Shown piece by piece: positions 33,311 through 42,304 of a DNA stretch of 64,000 nucleotides (position 1 is its first letter; each line of letters opens with the position of its first letter). The DNA is from Gammaproteobacteria bacterium. Its GTDB lineage: Bacteria > Pseudomonadota > Gammaproteobacteria > Burkholderiales > Nitrosomonadaceae. Under the pieces are notes generated by a model. The model was given only the letters and a program-made list of their open reading frames with translations, ran no database searches and was not told the origin of the DNA. The position numbers were made by a program, and so were the translations under genes. The stretch is taken from contig CP054179.1 of the NCBI GenBank assembly GCA_015709615.1, positions 2,790,001 through 2,854,000 of the forward strand, written 5' to 3'.

Positions 33311-33370
33311 GGGTGGATTTTTATTCTATGAGCACTTTCAATCTGCGGAAAAGTGTGAAAAAATCCACCC
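33311..33370 (+). repeat. 12-bp inverted repeat in the rppH leader
   Basis: GGGTGGATTTTT (33311-33322) and its exact reverse complement AAAAATCCACCC (33359-33370) enclose 36 bases. The 3' arm ends 27 bases before the rppH start codon. The arms end in T or A runs without a following T tract, so it is not a standard terminator; an RNA hairpin in the leader is likely. Confidence 0.55.
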
Positions 33371-33397
33371 ATTTGATGGGTCAAGTGAGTATTCCGT

Positions 33398-33973
33398 ATG
33401 ATTGACCGAAATGGATATCGCCCCAATGTCGGAATTATCCTCTTGAATTCAAAAAATGAGGTTTTCTGGGGCAAACGTATTAAGCAAAATTCTTGGCAAT
33501 TTCCGCAAGGCGGCATTAAGTCGGGAGAGAGTCCCGAGCAGGCTATGTATAGGGAGCTCAGCGAAGAGATAGGGCTGCGTCCCAATCATGTAGAAATTGT
33601 CGGGCGCACACGCGATTGGTTGCGTTACGAGGTTCCCGATCGCTGGATCCGGAGGGAATGGCGCGGGAATTACAAGGGGCAGAAACAAATTTGGTATTTG
33701 TTGCGTTTGATCGGGCGTGATAGTGATGTTTCGTTGCGCCGCAGCACGCACCCCGAATTTGATGCCTGGCGCTGGAATCAGTATTGGGTTGAATTGGACT
33801 CGGTGGTCGAATTCAAGCGCAAAGTATATAAGCAGGCGCTGACCGAGTTATCGCGCTTGTTAAAAACGGATCCTTGCCAAAGTATAGGGGTTGGTTATGA
33901 TCAAAATCTGGTCAACGGAACCAAGGATATTCTGGTTAATCAGCTGGAAGTAATGAATAATTCAAAAATTTGA
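33398..33973 (+). CDS. rppH: RppH, RNA pyrophosphohydrolase
   Basis: Nudix hydrolase of 191 residues that removes pyrophosphate from 5'-triphosphorylated RNA, which opens mRNA to RNase E. The opening DRNGYRPNVGIILLN and the Nudix box GGIKSGESPEQAMYRELSEE followed by IGL (about residues 38-60) identify RppH, as does WLRYEVPDRWIRREW. It has about 30 residues after the domain. The leader contains a 12-bp inverted repeat. It is divergent from proS, as in other betaproteobacteria. Confidence 0.95.
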   Translation: MIDRNGYRPNVGIILLNSKNEVFWGKRIKQNSWQFPQGGIKSGESPEQAMYRELSEEIGLRPNHVEIVGRTRDWLRYEVPDRWIRREWRGNYKGQKQIWYLLRLIGRDSDVSLRRSTHPEFDAWRWNQYWVELDSVVEFKRKVYKQALTELSRLLKTDPCQSIGVGYDQNLVNGTKDILVNQLEVMNNSKI

Positions 33974-34071
33974 AAGGCTTTTAAGCTGCTCTGCGAATCG
34001 AAGGTGCGGGATTGAGCCGCTCTGCCGCGTTTTCACAAATTCCCATTTGTGGGTGTTTCATCAGGCGTAAT

Positions 34072-34097
34072 CGGCTGCGCCATAACAGCCGTTTTTT
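34072..34097 (+). terminator. Rho-independent terminator after rppH
   Basis: Stem CGGCTG (34072-34077) / CAGCCG (34086-34091) with an 8-base loop and six T. A second small hairpin, CACAAAT/ATTTGTG at 34034-34051, lies just upstream. Together they separate rppH from the peroxidase gene, whose start codon is 22 bases after the T tract. Confidence 0.75.
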
Positions 34098-34118
34098 ATT
34101 TACTTAGGGAGAATTCCG

Positions 34119-35111
34119 ATGAAGATGCGTACACTGGTTGCGTCACTGTTATCGATTGGCGCTCTAGTCACTTCGATGGCTGTTTCAGCCAATGAACCTA
34201 TCCAGCCCATTAAAGCCGCCAAAGTAGCAAATGTTGATATGGTTGAACTGGGCAAGATGTTATTTTTTGATCCCCGCCTGTCAAAGTCAGGATTCATTTC
34301 TTGTAATTCTTGCCATAACTTAAGCATGGGCGGAACAGATAATATTCCAACTTCGATTGGTCATGCGTGGCAGCAAGGGCCAATCAATGCGCCGACGGTA
34401 TTGAATGCCAGCATGAATTTGGCGCAATTCTGGGATGGCCGTGCTAAGGACTTAAAAGAGCAAGCCGGCGGCCCGATTGCAAATCCGGGTGAAATGGCTT
34501 CAACCCATAAAGCTGCCGTTGAAGTATTGCAATCAATTCCGCAATATCGTGCCCATTTCCAAAAAGCATTCGGCACCGATCAGGTTGATATTGACCGAGT
34601 AACCACGGCAATCGCCGCGTTTGAAGAAACCTTGGTAACCCCAGGCTCACGCTTCGATAAGTGGCTGGAAGGTGACAAAAAAGCACTCAGTCCGCAGGAA
34701 ATCGAAGGTTACGAATTATTTAAAAGCAGCGGTTGTTCGGGATGTCATAACGGTCCCGCCGTCGGGGGGGCGCTTTATCAAAAATTTGGCGTCTATCATC
34801 CCTATAAAACAACCAGTAAGATAGAAGGCAGAAAAGCTGTTACCGGAAAAGATACTGACTTAAATGTTTTCAAAGTACCAACTTTGCGCAATATCGAATT
34901 GACCTATCCGTATTTTCATGACGGCGCAGCTGCAACATTGGAGGATGCTGTTAAAACGATGGGCAAGCTTCAGTTAGATCGTGACTTTAACAAGAAGGAA
35001 ATTGACAGTATCGTTGCTTTCTTGAAATCATTAACAGGTGAGCAGCCAAACTTTAAGCTGCCAATTCTACCGCCTTCTAATAATAATACGCCAAGACCGG
35101 CACCGTTTTAA
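34119..35111 (+). CDS. Cytochrome c peroxidase (dihaem, MauG/CcpA family)
   Basis: Periplasmic dihaem peroxidase of 330 residues that reduces H2O2 with electrons from c-type cytochromes. The signal peptide ends near SVSA-NEP. The low-potential haem site is CNSCHNLS at residues 62-69 and the high-potential haem site is CSGCHNGP near residue 206. The region YPYFHDGAAATLEDAV gives the usual C-terminal element with a histidine, and GEMASTHKAAVEVL is the central family marker. The N. europaea homologue is a well-studied constitutively active enzyme. It is transcribed alone, between the rppH terminator and the hfq operon. Confidence 0.93.
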   Translation: MKMRTLVASLLSIGALVTSMAVSANEPIQPIKAAKVANVDMVELGKMLFFDPRLSKSGFISCNSCHNLSMGGTDNIPTSIGHAWQQGPINAPTVLNASMNLAQFWDGRAKDLKEQAGGPIANPGEMASTHKAAVEVLQSIPQYRAHFQKAFGTDQVDIDRVTTAIAAFEETLVTPGSRFDKWLEGDKKALSPQEIEGYELFKSSGCSGCHNGPAVGGALYQKFGVYHPYKTTSKIEGRKAVTGKDTDLNVFKVPTLRNIELTYPYFHDGAAATLEDAVKTMGKLQLDRDFNKKEIDSIVAFLKSLTGEQPNFKLPILPPSNNNTPRPAPF

Positions 35112-35171
35112 TGGCTTATCGCTATACTGGAAATCAGCGGTCTTGCTATTGAAACAAAGCGAGGAATTGAA

Positions 35172-35276
35172 ATGCAGGCATCTGGATGTTGCGAAAATAA
35201 GCCGGATGCCTGTGCAGTATTTAATCCTGGTGCGTACAGAGTATCACGATGGCCTGAGAGATTTAGGCTGGGTTGA
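35172..35276 (+). CDS. Candidate small Cys-containing ORF
   Basis: A 34-codon frame (MQASGCCENKPDACAVFNPG then AYRVSRWPERFRLG) in the 273-base gap between the peroxidase gene and hfq. It has a fair ribosome binding site (GCGAGGAATTGAA before the ATG) and three cysteines. No homologue is known to me and it may be chance. The rest of the gap contains only a short 7-bp inverted repeat, CTCTACT/AGTAGAG, at 35290-35343. Confidence 0.22.
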   Translation: MQASGCCENKPDACAVFNPGAYRVSRWPERFRLG

Positions 35277-35384
35277 TTTAATATGACGGCTCTACTGCAT
35301 TAGTGCAATCAAGTATAGATTTGCATTAAAAAATGAAGTAGAGTCACTATTCCAAGAACAAATAATTAGAATAGGGAGTTACCT

Positions 35385-35630
35385 ATGGGTAACAAGGGCC
35401 AGTTATTACAGGATCCATTCTTAAATATATTGCGGAAAGAGCATATTCCGGTATCGATCTATTTGGTGAATGGTATTAAATTGCAAGGACAAATTGATTC
35501 ATTTGATCAGTATGTGGTGCTGTTAAAAAACTCGGTTACGCAAATGGTATACAAACATGCAATTTCCACTGTAGTACCAGCAAGGGCCGTTACTATTCCT
35601 ATCGAAACGACGGATACACGTGATGCCTGA
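35385..35630 (+). CDS. hfq: Hfq RNA chaperone
   Basis: Sm-like protein of 81 residues that forms hexamers and pairs small RNAs with mRNAs. The Sm1 motif (LLQDPFLNILRKEHIPVSIY followed by LVNGIKL) and the Sm2 motif YKHAISTVVPAR are complete; Gln8, Phe39 and the YKH triad used for RNA binding can be seen. The C-terminal tail is short, as in many betaproteobacteria. A strong AGGGAG ribosome binding site is present. Its stop codon overlaps the hflX start in TGATG. Confidence 0.97.
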   Translation: MGNKGQLLQDPFLNILRKEHIPVSIYLVNGIKLQGQIDSFDQYVVLLKNSVTQMVYKHAISTVVPARAVTIPIETTDTRDA

Positions 35631-36805
35631 TGTTTGAATCAGGTATGGATAAATCAAGTGCTGCTGATGCAGCCGTACTCGTTAGCGTTGATTTTGGCAG
35701 CAGTGCCTATGCGGAGAGTCTGCATGAATTGCAGCAGCTGGCTGTCAGTGCAAAACTTCAAGTTGTGGCAATTGTAGAAGGGAAGCGTTCACGTCCGGAC
35801 CCAACCACCTATATCGGTAGTGGCAAGGTCGACGAGATTGCGCAACTGATATCGCGGAATAAGGCTTCAATCATTATATTCAATCATGATTTATCCCCGG
35901 CGCAACAACGTAATTTATCGTTGCATTTAAATTGTAATGTCATAGATCGTACCAGCTTGATTCTGGATATTTTTGCGCAGCGTGCGAAGAGTCACGAAGG
36001 AAAATTACAGGTTGAGCTTGCTCAGCTTGAGCATTTGGCTACTCGCCTGGTGCGCGGCTGGACTCATCTTGAGAGACAAAAGGGGGGTATTGGTTTGCGC
36101 GGTCCAGGTGAAACCCAATTGGAAACGGACCGCCGTTTGATCAGAAAGCGAGTTAAATTACTTAAAGAGAGACTTGCAACGCTTCAGCGTCAGCGTGCTA
36201 TCCAGAGGCGTTCAAGGCAACGCACCAATGTGCTGTCGGTGTCGATTGTCGGTTATACCAATGCCGGGAAATCAACCTTGTTTAATCAATTGACGCGCGC
36301 GCAAACATACGCCGCCGATCAATTGTTTGCCACATTGGATACGACGACACGCAAATTATTTCTTGCTGAAGGGGTGTCGGTAGTGATTTCGGATACGGTA
36401 GGATTCATTCGCGAATTACCCCATACACTGGTTGCAGCGTTCCGCGCGACACTGGAAGAAACGGTGCAAGCCGATATATTGCTTCATGTCGTTGATGCCA
36501 GTAATCCTAATCGCGATGAACAAATTGAAGAAGTGAATAAAATTCTAAAAGAAATTGGCGCTGACGATATCCCGCAAATTTTAATCTTCAATAAGATTGA
36601 CCTGACTGACTTAGCGCCAGGTAGTAAAGGTTGCGTGCGTGACGAATATGATAGAATATCGCTCATTCGTTTAAGTGCAAAAACAGGGGAAGGGATAGAG
36701 TTTGTAAGGCAGGCATTGACAGAAGCAATAGTAGAGAAATCGAAGAAACTGAATGAAGAGTCTACAGATATTCCGAAAATAATTGGTGATTGTGCTCCGG
36801 TATAG
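35630..36805 (+). CDS. hflX: HflX, ribosome-associated GTPase
   Basis: GTPase of 391 residues that binds the 50S subunit and splits stalled or hibernating ribosomes under stress. The N-terminal nucleotide-binding domain carries YIGSGKVDEIA and NHDLSPAQQRNL, the linker GGIGLRGPGETQLETDRRLI is the family signature, and the G domain has G1 GYTNAGKSTLFN near residue 206, G3 DTVGF and G4 NKID. Its ATG overlaps the hfq stop codon. hflK follows after 33 bases, giving the usual hfq-hflX-hflKC order. Confidence 0.95.
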   Translation: MFESGMDKSSAADAAVLVSVDFGSSAYAESLHELQQLAVSAKLQVVAIVEGKRSRPDPTTYIGSGKVDEIAQLISRNKASIIIFNHDLSPAQQRNLSLHLNCNVIDRTSLILDIFAQRAKSHEGKLQVELAQLEHLATRLVRGWTHLERQKGGIGLRGPGETQLETDRRLIRKRVKLLKERLATLQRQRAIQRRSRQRTNVLSVSIVGYTNAGKSTLFNQLTRAQTYAADQLFATLDTTTRKLFLAEGVSVVISDTVGFIRELPHTLVAAFRATLEETVQADILLHVVDASNPNRDEQIEEVNKILKEIGADDIPQILIFNKIDLTDLAPGSKGCVRDEYDRISLIRLSAKTGEGIEFVRQALTEAIVEKSKKLNEESTDIPKIIGDCAPV

Positions 36806-36838
36806 GAATTTTTTTGAACGAACAAGACAGGAATTATT

Positions 36839-38017
36839 ATGGGATTAAATGATCCACAGTGGGGAAAAAATAAAGGTGAATCGGGTCCACCGGATCTGGA
36901 TGATGTGTTTCGTAATGTCAATAAGAAAATCAACAATATTTTCGGGCAGAAAAAAAGTGGCGGAGGCGATGACGGCTCGCACACACAAAGCCCCAAGCCA
37001 AAAAGTGGCGGTAGTGTTGTCATGATTCTCGGCTTGCTTGCGGTGGTATGGCTGGCAAGCGGCTTTTATATCGTGGATGAAGGGCATAGAGGTGTGGTAT
37101 TGCGGTTTGGTCAATATGTCGACACTTCGCCGGCGGGCTTGCGCTGGCACATGCCTTATCCAATTGAGAAGGTGGAATTGGTGAATGTTAGTCAAGTGCG
37201 CACGGTTGAGATTGGCTACCGTAACAATGTAAGAAGTAAAGTTTTGCGGGAATCGTTAATGTTGACTGATGATGAAAATATCATCGATATTCAGTTTGCT
37301 GTGCAATACATATTGAATAATCCGGAAAATTTTCTGTTTAAAAATAGAAACCCTGACGAAGCTGTTTTGCAAGCGGCGGAAACCGCCATCCGGCAGGTGA
37401 TCGGTAAAAGTAAAATGGACTATGTACTGTATGAAGGCCGCGAGCAAGTTGCAGCCAATGCAACGCAATTAATGCAGAAGATTCTGGATCGCTATCAAAT
37501 TGGTATTTCGATCAGCAGAGTGACGATGCAAAATGCGCAACCGCCTGAACAGGTTCAAGCGGCGTTTGATGACGCGGTTAAAGCAGGGCAAGATAGAGAG
37601 CGGCAAAAGAATGAAGGTCAGGCATATGCGAACGATGTGATTCCGAGAGCTGTGGGTAATGCGGCACGGCTGACTCAAGAATCTGAGGGTTATAAACAGC
37701 GGGTGATTGTAAGCGCGGAAGGTGATGCCAGCCGTTTTGAGAAAATTTTTGCTGAATATAGCAAGGCGCCCAATGTTACGCGCGAGCGCTTATATCTGGA
37801 TATGATGCAGCAAGTGCTTTCCAATACGAGCAAGATCATTGTTGATCAAAAAAATGGCAACAACTTATTGTATTTGCCACTGGATAAGCTGATTAACATG
37901 AGCGGATCGCCATCGGCTACACCAGTGACGGTGCAGCCCATGATGCAGGAAACACCGCCTGAAAGCAGTGTACGGGCACGGGAATCATTTCGCAGTCGCG
38001 ATCGGGAGGCAAGATAG
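36839..38017 (+). CDS. hflK: HflK, FtsH-modulating membrane protein
   Basis: SPFH/band-7 protein of 392 residues that with HflC forms a cage around the FtsH protease at the inner membrane. A Gly-rich, charged cytoplasmic N-terminus (KKSGGGDDGSHTQSPKPKSG) precedes one membrane helix (about residues 60-80), then the SPFH domain starting YIVDEGHRGVVLRFGQYVDT. A long helix and a basic, Ser/Arg-rich tail end the protein. hflC starts at the very next base after its stop codon. Confidence 0.95.
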   Translation: MGLNDPQWGKNKGESGPPDLDDVFRNVNKKINNIFGQKKSGGGDDGSHTQSPKPKSGGSVVMILGLLAVVWLASGFYIVDEGHRGVVLRFGQYVDTSPAGLRWHMPYPIEKVELVNVSQVRTVEIGYRNNVRSKVLRESLMLTDDENIIDIQFAVQYILNNPENFLFKNRNPDEAVLQAAETAIRQVIGKSKMDYVLYEGREQVAANATQLMQKILDRYQIGISISRVTMQNAQPPEQVQAAFDDAVKAGQDRERQKNEGQAYANDVIPRAVGNAARLTQESEGYKQRVIVSAEGDASRFEKIFAEYSKAPNVTRERLYLDMMQQVLSNTSKIIVDQKNGNNLLYLPLDKLINMSGSPSATPVTVQPMMQETPPESSVRARESFRSRDREAR

Positions 38018-38893
38018 ATGAAAAGTTTTACATCAGTATTTTCAGGTATTGCTATTGCAATTTTTTTTCTGGGCAGTTCAGCAATTTATATAGTTGATGA
38101 GCGGCAGCAAGCTATTCTGTTTCAACTGGGTGAAGTCATTGATGTTAAGAGTGAACCTGGCTTATATTTCAAGATTCCAATCGCTCAGAATGTGCGTTAT
38201 TTTGAAAAACGTATTTTGACAATGAATACTGAAGAACCTGAACGATTCATCACCTCGGAGAAAAAGAACGTTTTGGTGGATCTGTTTGTGAAATGGCGCA
38301 TCGTGGATGTAAAACAATATTACATCAGTGTGCGTGGTGATGAATCGCTGGCGCAGACACGTTTAGCGCAAACGATCAATGCGAGTTTGCGCGACGAATT
38401 CGGTAATCGTACCGTTCACGATGTGGTTTCAGGCGAGCGTGATGTCATTATGGAGATCATGCGTCAGAAAGCGGATAATGATGCTCGTGCTATCGGTGTG
38501 GAAGTGGTTGATGTGCGCTTGAAACGCGTAGACCTGCCACAGGAAGTGAGCGAGTCGGTTTACAGACGGATGGAGGCCGAACGTAAGCGGGTTGCCAATG
38601 AATTGCGTTCTACCGGCGCCGCTGAGTCGGAAAAGATTCGAGCCGATGCCGATAGGCAGCGTGAAGTGATATTGGCGGAAGCCTACCGGGAAGCCCAAAA
38701 GGTGATGGGTGACGGTGATAGCCAGGCAGCGGCGATTTACGCGGCTGCCTTTCAGAAAGATTCGGAATTTTACGCTTTCTGGCGTAGTGTCGATGCCTAT
38801 AAGCAATCATTCAAGAATAAGGGAGACATGATGGTACTGGAGCCTACCTCCGATTTCTTCAAGTACCTGAAGAATCCCGCAGTGAGTAAATAA
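38018..38893 (+). CDS. hflC: HflC, FtsH-modulating membrane protein
   Basis: SPFH protein of 291 residues and partner of HflK. One N-terminal membrane helix (about residues 5-25) is followed by the SPFH domain (ERQQAILFQLGEVIDVKSEP) and a helical end (SDFFKYLKNPAVSK). It starts immediately after the hflK stop codon. A hairpin about 95 bases downstream probably ends the operon. Confidence 0.95.
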   Translation: MKSFTSVFSGIAIAIFFLGSSAIYIVDERQQAILFQLGEVIDVKSEPGLYFKIPIAQNVRYFEKRILTMNTEEPERFITSEKKNVLVDLFVKWRIVDVKQYYISVRGDESLAQTRLAQTINASLRDEFGNRTVHDVVSGERDVIMEIMRQKADNDARAIGVEVVDVRLKRVDLPQEVSESVYRRMEAERKRVANELRSTGAAESEKIRADADRQREVILAEAYREAQKVMGDGDSQAAAIYAAAFQKDSEFYAFWRSVDAYKQSFKNKGDMMVLEPTSDFFKYLKNPAVSK

Positions 38894-38986
38894 TTGCAAC
38901 GAATTAAAAGAAAAGGTGTATGTGCAATCTCAGCATTGCATGATGTAAGTAAGCGTATGTGACTCTACTATATTATTTTGAATGAG

Positions 38987-39046
38987 AAGAGGTTCTGGGA
39001 ATCGTTTATTCTTGATATACGATTACATCAGAACCTCTTAATTTTT
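38987..39046 (+). terminator. Extended hairpin terminator after hflC
   Basis: AAGAGGTTCTG (38987-38997) pairs with CAGAACCTCTT (39029-39039), and inside it AATCGT (39000-39005) pairs with ACGATT (39019-39024). The stem is followed by AATTTTTC. It separates the hfl operon from the small DUF2065 gene. Confidence 0.7.
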
Positions 39047-39101
39047 CTGCTGCTTGTAGAAGATAGGATGCTTACCTGATTTAACTGGAGTTTGTTTATA
39101 T

Positions 39102-39287
39102 ATGTGGGAAAATTTTCTTAATGCCGTTGCATTGATGTTAATTCTAGAGGGAATGTTACCATTTTTATCTCCGCAAACGTGGCGCGAGGCATTTAGAAGA
39201 TTAACTGAGATTAATGATAATCAGATACGCTTTATCGGTCTGACTTCGATGTTGGCAGGATTAGTGGTGCTTTTCATCGTTAGCTGA
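39102..39287 (+). CDS. DUF2065 small membrane protein (YjeT-like)
   Basis: Protein of 61 residues with two membrane helices (about residues 5-23 and 43-60) and a short basic loop containing WREAFRRLTEINDNQIRFIG, which is the DUF2065 signature. It commonly sits between hflC and purA or hisZ in proteobacteria, as here. Its role is unknown. No strong Shine-Dalgarno sequence (CTGGAG lies 13 bases upstream). Confidence 0.9.
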   Translation: MWENFLNAVALMLILEGMLPFLSPQTWREAFRRLTEINDNQIRFIGLTSMLAGLVVLFIVS

Positions 39288-39328
39288 AGCTTCTTATTTT
39301 ATTCGTTGACAGTTTGTCGATCATAACT

Positions 39329-40480
39329 ATGCACAATTGGTTACTTCCAGAGTTTGTTGAAGATGTGTTGCCTGCGGAAGCAATTCATATCGAAGGCATG
39401 CGCCGCAAAACTATGGATTTGTTGCGGGTGCATGGCTATCAGCAAGTAATGCCGCCCCTATTGGAGTATGTGGAGTCGTTGTTGACCGGCAGTGGCAGCG
39501 ATATGGATTTGCATATGCTCAAGGTCATTGATCAGTTGAGCGGCCGCATGATGGGATTGCGTGCCGATATGACGCCGCAAGTGGCGAGAATCGATGCGCA
39601 TCTGCTGAATTTTGACGGCATTACGCGTTTGTGCTACGCCAATAGCGTACTGCACACCGTACCATCGGGGATCACTAAGACGCGGGAACCCCTGCAAGTG
39701 GGTGCGGAGCTTTACGGTCATTCCGGTTTGGAAAGTGACTTTGAGATCCAGCGGCTTATGTTGCAGTGTTTATCTGTCTCCGGGGTGAATGAAGTTCATT
39801 TGGATCTCGGTCATGTCGCGGTTTTTCGCGGACTAATCAAAGGTGCGGGTATTTCACATGAACTTGAAACTGAACTTTATGCAGTATTGCAGGCAAAAGA
39901 TATATCCACTCTGAAAGAGTTATGCGCAAAATTGCAGCAGCAAACGCGCGAAGCGTTGCTGCTTTTGCCGGAGCTTTATGGCGATAAAAACATATTGTCA
40001 GATGCCGCCAGCCGATTGCCTGATTATCCTGAGATAAAATCGGCGCTTAACGAACTGCGCATCGCTGAAGAGGAATTAAAACCGGTCATCGATAAAATTG
40101 CATTCGATTTGGCGGATTTGCGCGGCTATCATTATCATACCGGAATGGTTTTTGCCGCGTATGCGAACGGTTGCTCCAATGCTGTTGCCTTGGGTGGGCG
40201 CTATGATGAAATTGGGAAAGCATTCGGCCGCGCGCGGCCGGCAACCGGTTTTAGTATGGATCTCAGAGAATTGTCCCGAATGGTAAAACCCCAATCGTAT
40301 CCAAAAGCGATTAGTGCGCCTTACGAGAAAAGAAATAAAGCACTGGAAAGTAAAATTGAGCAACTGCGCGAATCGGGACAAATCGTTGTGATGAAGTTTC
40401 CTGAACAAAAGGGCAATCCGTTGGATTGCGATCGGCAATTGGTGTTTCATGACGGGCAGTGGATTGTCAAAGAAATCTGA
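39329..40480 (+). CDS. hisZ: HisZ, ATP phosphoribosyltransferase regulatory subunit
   Basis: Histidyl-tRNA-synthetase-like protein of 383 residues that activates the short HisG and carries histidine feedback inhibition. Class II motif-like elements are present (MGLRADMTPQVARIDAHLLN near residue 85) but the tRNA anticodon domain is missing, which sets HisZ apart from HisS. The C-terminal part has GGRYDEIGKAFGRARPATGF. ATG at 39329 is preferred to a TTG 15 bases earlier. It lies between the DUF2065 gene and purA. Confidence 0.94.
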   Translation: MHNWLLPEFVEDVLPAEAIHIEGMRRKTMDLLRVHGYQQVMPPLLEYVESLLTGSGSDMDLHMLKVIDQLSGRMMGLRADMTPQVARIDAHLLNFDGITRLCYANSVLHTVPSGITKTREPLQVGAELYGHSGLESDFEIQRLMLQCLSVSGVNEVHLDLGHVAVFRGLIKGAGISHELETELYAVLQAKDISTLKELCAKLQQQTREALLLLPELYGDKNILSDAASRLPDYPEIKSALNELRIAEEELKPVIDKIAFDLADLRGYHYHTGMVFAAYANGCSNAVALGGRYDEIGKAFGRARPATGFSMDLRELSRMVKPQSYPKAISAPYEKRNKALESKIEQLRESGQIVVMKFPEQKGNPLDCDRQLVFHDGQWIVKEI

Positions 40481-40515
40481 TTTTTTTAAAACGGAATCTT
40501 TTAGAGTTTAAAGAT

Positions 40516-41811
40516 ATGACTAAGAATGTTGTCGTCATTGGCACGCAATGGGGCGATGAAGGGAAAGGCAAGATCGTCGATTGGCTGACGGATCATGCGC
40601 AAGGTGTGGTGCGCTTTCAAGGCGGGCATAATGCGGGCCATACACTGGTCATCGGTAATAAGAAAACCGTATTGCATCTGATTCCTTCCGGCATTCTGCG
40701 CAATACGGTGATTTGTTATATCGGTAACGGTGTGGTGATTGCGCCGGAGGCGTTGCTCAGTGAAATTGACATGCTGGAACAGAATGGTATCGATGTCAGC
40801 GGCCGATTACGGATTAGCGAAGCCTGTCCATTGATCCTACCCTATCACGCTGCGCTGGATAATGCGCGTGAGGCCGCGAGAGGCGCCGGGAAGATTGGCA
40901 CTACCGGACGCGGCATTGGGCCGGCTTACGAAGATAAAGTCGCGCGGCGTGCCATTCGATTGCAGGATCTGTTTCATCGCGATCGTTTGGCGGCTAAATT
41001 GGGCGAGGTACTGGATTATCACAATTTTGTGCTAAAGCATTATTTTCATGCACCGGTCATCGATTTCCAGAAAACCGTCGATGACGCTTTGGCGCAAGCC
41101 GAGAGAATTAAACCGATGGTGGCCGATGTTCCGCGCTTGTTGTTTGAAGCGAACAAAAAAGGCGGCAACTTGCTGTTTGAAGGTGCGCAGGGTGCATTGC
41201 TCGATATCGATCACGGTACTTATCCTTACGTAACCTCGAGTAACTGCGTGGCTGGCGCCGCAGGTCCCGGTAGCGGGGTAGGGCCGCAAATGCTGCACTA
41301 TGTATTAGGCATTACCAAAGCTTATACCACCCGGGTTGGGTCGGGTCCGTTCCCAACCGAGTTGGACGATGAAGTCGGCAAACATCTCGCCACGCGCGGC
41401 CACGAATTTGGTTCAACAACCGGCAGGCCGCGCCGCTGCGGCTGGTTTGACGCGGTTGCCATGAAGCGGTCAATCCAAATAAACGGTGTGACGGGGTTGT
41501 GCATTACCAAACTGGATGTATTGGATGGTGTGGAAAGCCTTAATCTGGGTGTCGGATACAGACTGAGCGATGGCAGCAAAAGCGATATTTTGCCAGTCGG
41601 CGCCGATGATCTCGGGAATTGTGAACCAATCTATGAAGAGATGCCCGGATGGCCGGAGAATACCGCCGGAATCAAGGAATTCGCTCAACTACCCAAAGCG
41701 GCGCAAAACTATCTGAAACTCCTCGAAGAGGTCTGTGCAACACCGATTGATATGATCTCAACCGGGCCGGACAGAGAAGACACGATTCTGCTGCGCCACC
41801 CGTTCAAATAA
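40516..41811 (+). CDS. purA: Adenylosuccinate synthetase
   Basis: GTP-dependent enzyme of 431 residues that joins aspartate to IMP on the way to AMP. The N-terminal GTQWGDEGKGK (residues 9-19) contains the catalytic Asp, FQGGHNAGHTLV gives the catalytic His, TTGRGIGPAYEDKVAR lies near residue 128, and NKIDV-type base recognition appears as TKLDVLDG. ATG at 40516 is preferred to an earlier frame start inside hisZ. A GNAT gene follows at short distance. Confidence 0.97.
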   Translation: MTKNVVVIGTQWGDEGKGKIVDWLTDHAQGVVRFQGGHNAGHTLVIGNKKTVLHLIPSGILRNTVICYIGNGVVIAPEALLSEIDMLEQNGIDVSGRLRISEACPLILPYHAALDNAREAARGAGKIGTTGRGIGPAYEDKVARRAIRLQDLFHRDRLAAKLGEVLDYHNFVLKHYFHAPVIDFQKTVDDALAQAERIKPMVADVPRLLFEANKKGGNLLFEGAQGALLDIDHGTYPYVTSSNCVAGAAGPGSGVGPQMLHYVLGITKAYTTRVGSGPFPTELDDEVGKHLATRGHEFGSTTGRPRRCGWFDAVAMKRSIQINGVTGLCITKLDVLDGVESLNLGVGYRLSDGSKSDILPVGADDLGNCEPIYEEMPGWPENTAGIKEFAQLPKAAQNYLKLLEEVCATPIDMISTGPDREDTILLRHPFK

Positions 41812-41860
41812 TGCGGTGGATCTACCCGGCTCAAACCGGTATCAATGGCTTGAATCACTC

Positions 41861-42289
41861 ATGCACCTTAACGATTTGATACAAGTTGTCCACTGGGGAG
41901 AAGCCGAACCCGCTTTGCGGGCAATCAGGACGGCCGTATTCATTCATGAGCAGCATGTACCCGAAGCGATGGAATGGGATGAGTTTGATGCGATCAGTGT
42001 ACATCTGTTGGCGCATGATACTGCTGGGCAACCGGTAGGGACTGCGCGATTGCTGCCGGATGGACATATCGGTCGCATGGCGGTACTGAAAGAATGGCGC
42101 GGCCAAGGTATTGGTAGCGCGATGCTGCGCAAATTGCTGCAAGAGTTGACGCAACGGCATCAACGGAAAGCGCTATTGAATGCACAAACCAGTGCGGTTC
42201 CGTTCTATGAGAAATTCGGTTTCCGGGTATTGGGAGAGGAATTCATGGAAGCCGGTATTCCGCATGTCAAAATGACACTGTCATTGTAG
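41861..42289 (+). CDS. GNAT-family acetyltransferase
   Basis: Protein of about 142 residues with the GNAT fold. The acetyl-CoA pyrophosphate loop is KEWRGQGIGSAMLRKLLQE near residue 76-94, after a strand with GRMAVL; the C-terminus has NAQTSAVPFYEKFGFRVLGE, the shape of the YjcF/ElaA branch. The substrate is unknown. A longer frame from GTG at 41816 adds 15 residues; neither start has a clear Shine-Dalgarno sequence. It is likely co-transcribed with purA. Confidence 0.85.
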   Translation: MHLNDLIQVVHWGEAEPALRAIRTAVFIHEQHVPEAMEWDEFDAISVHLLAHDTAGQPVGTARLLPDGHIGRMAVLKEWRGQGIGSAMLRKLLQELTQRHQRKALLNAQTSAVPFYEKFGFRVLGEEFMEAGIPHVKMTLSL

Positions 42290-42304
42290 TAGCTTTGAAT
42301 CCGC

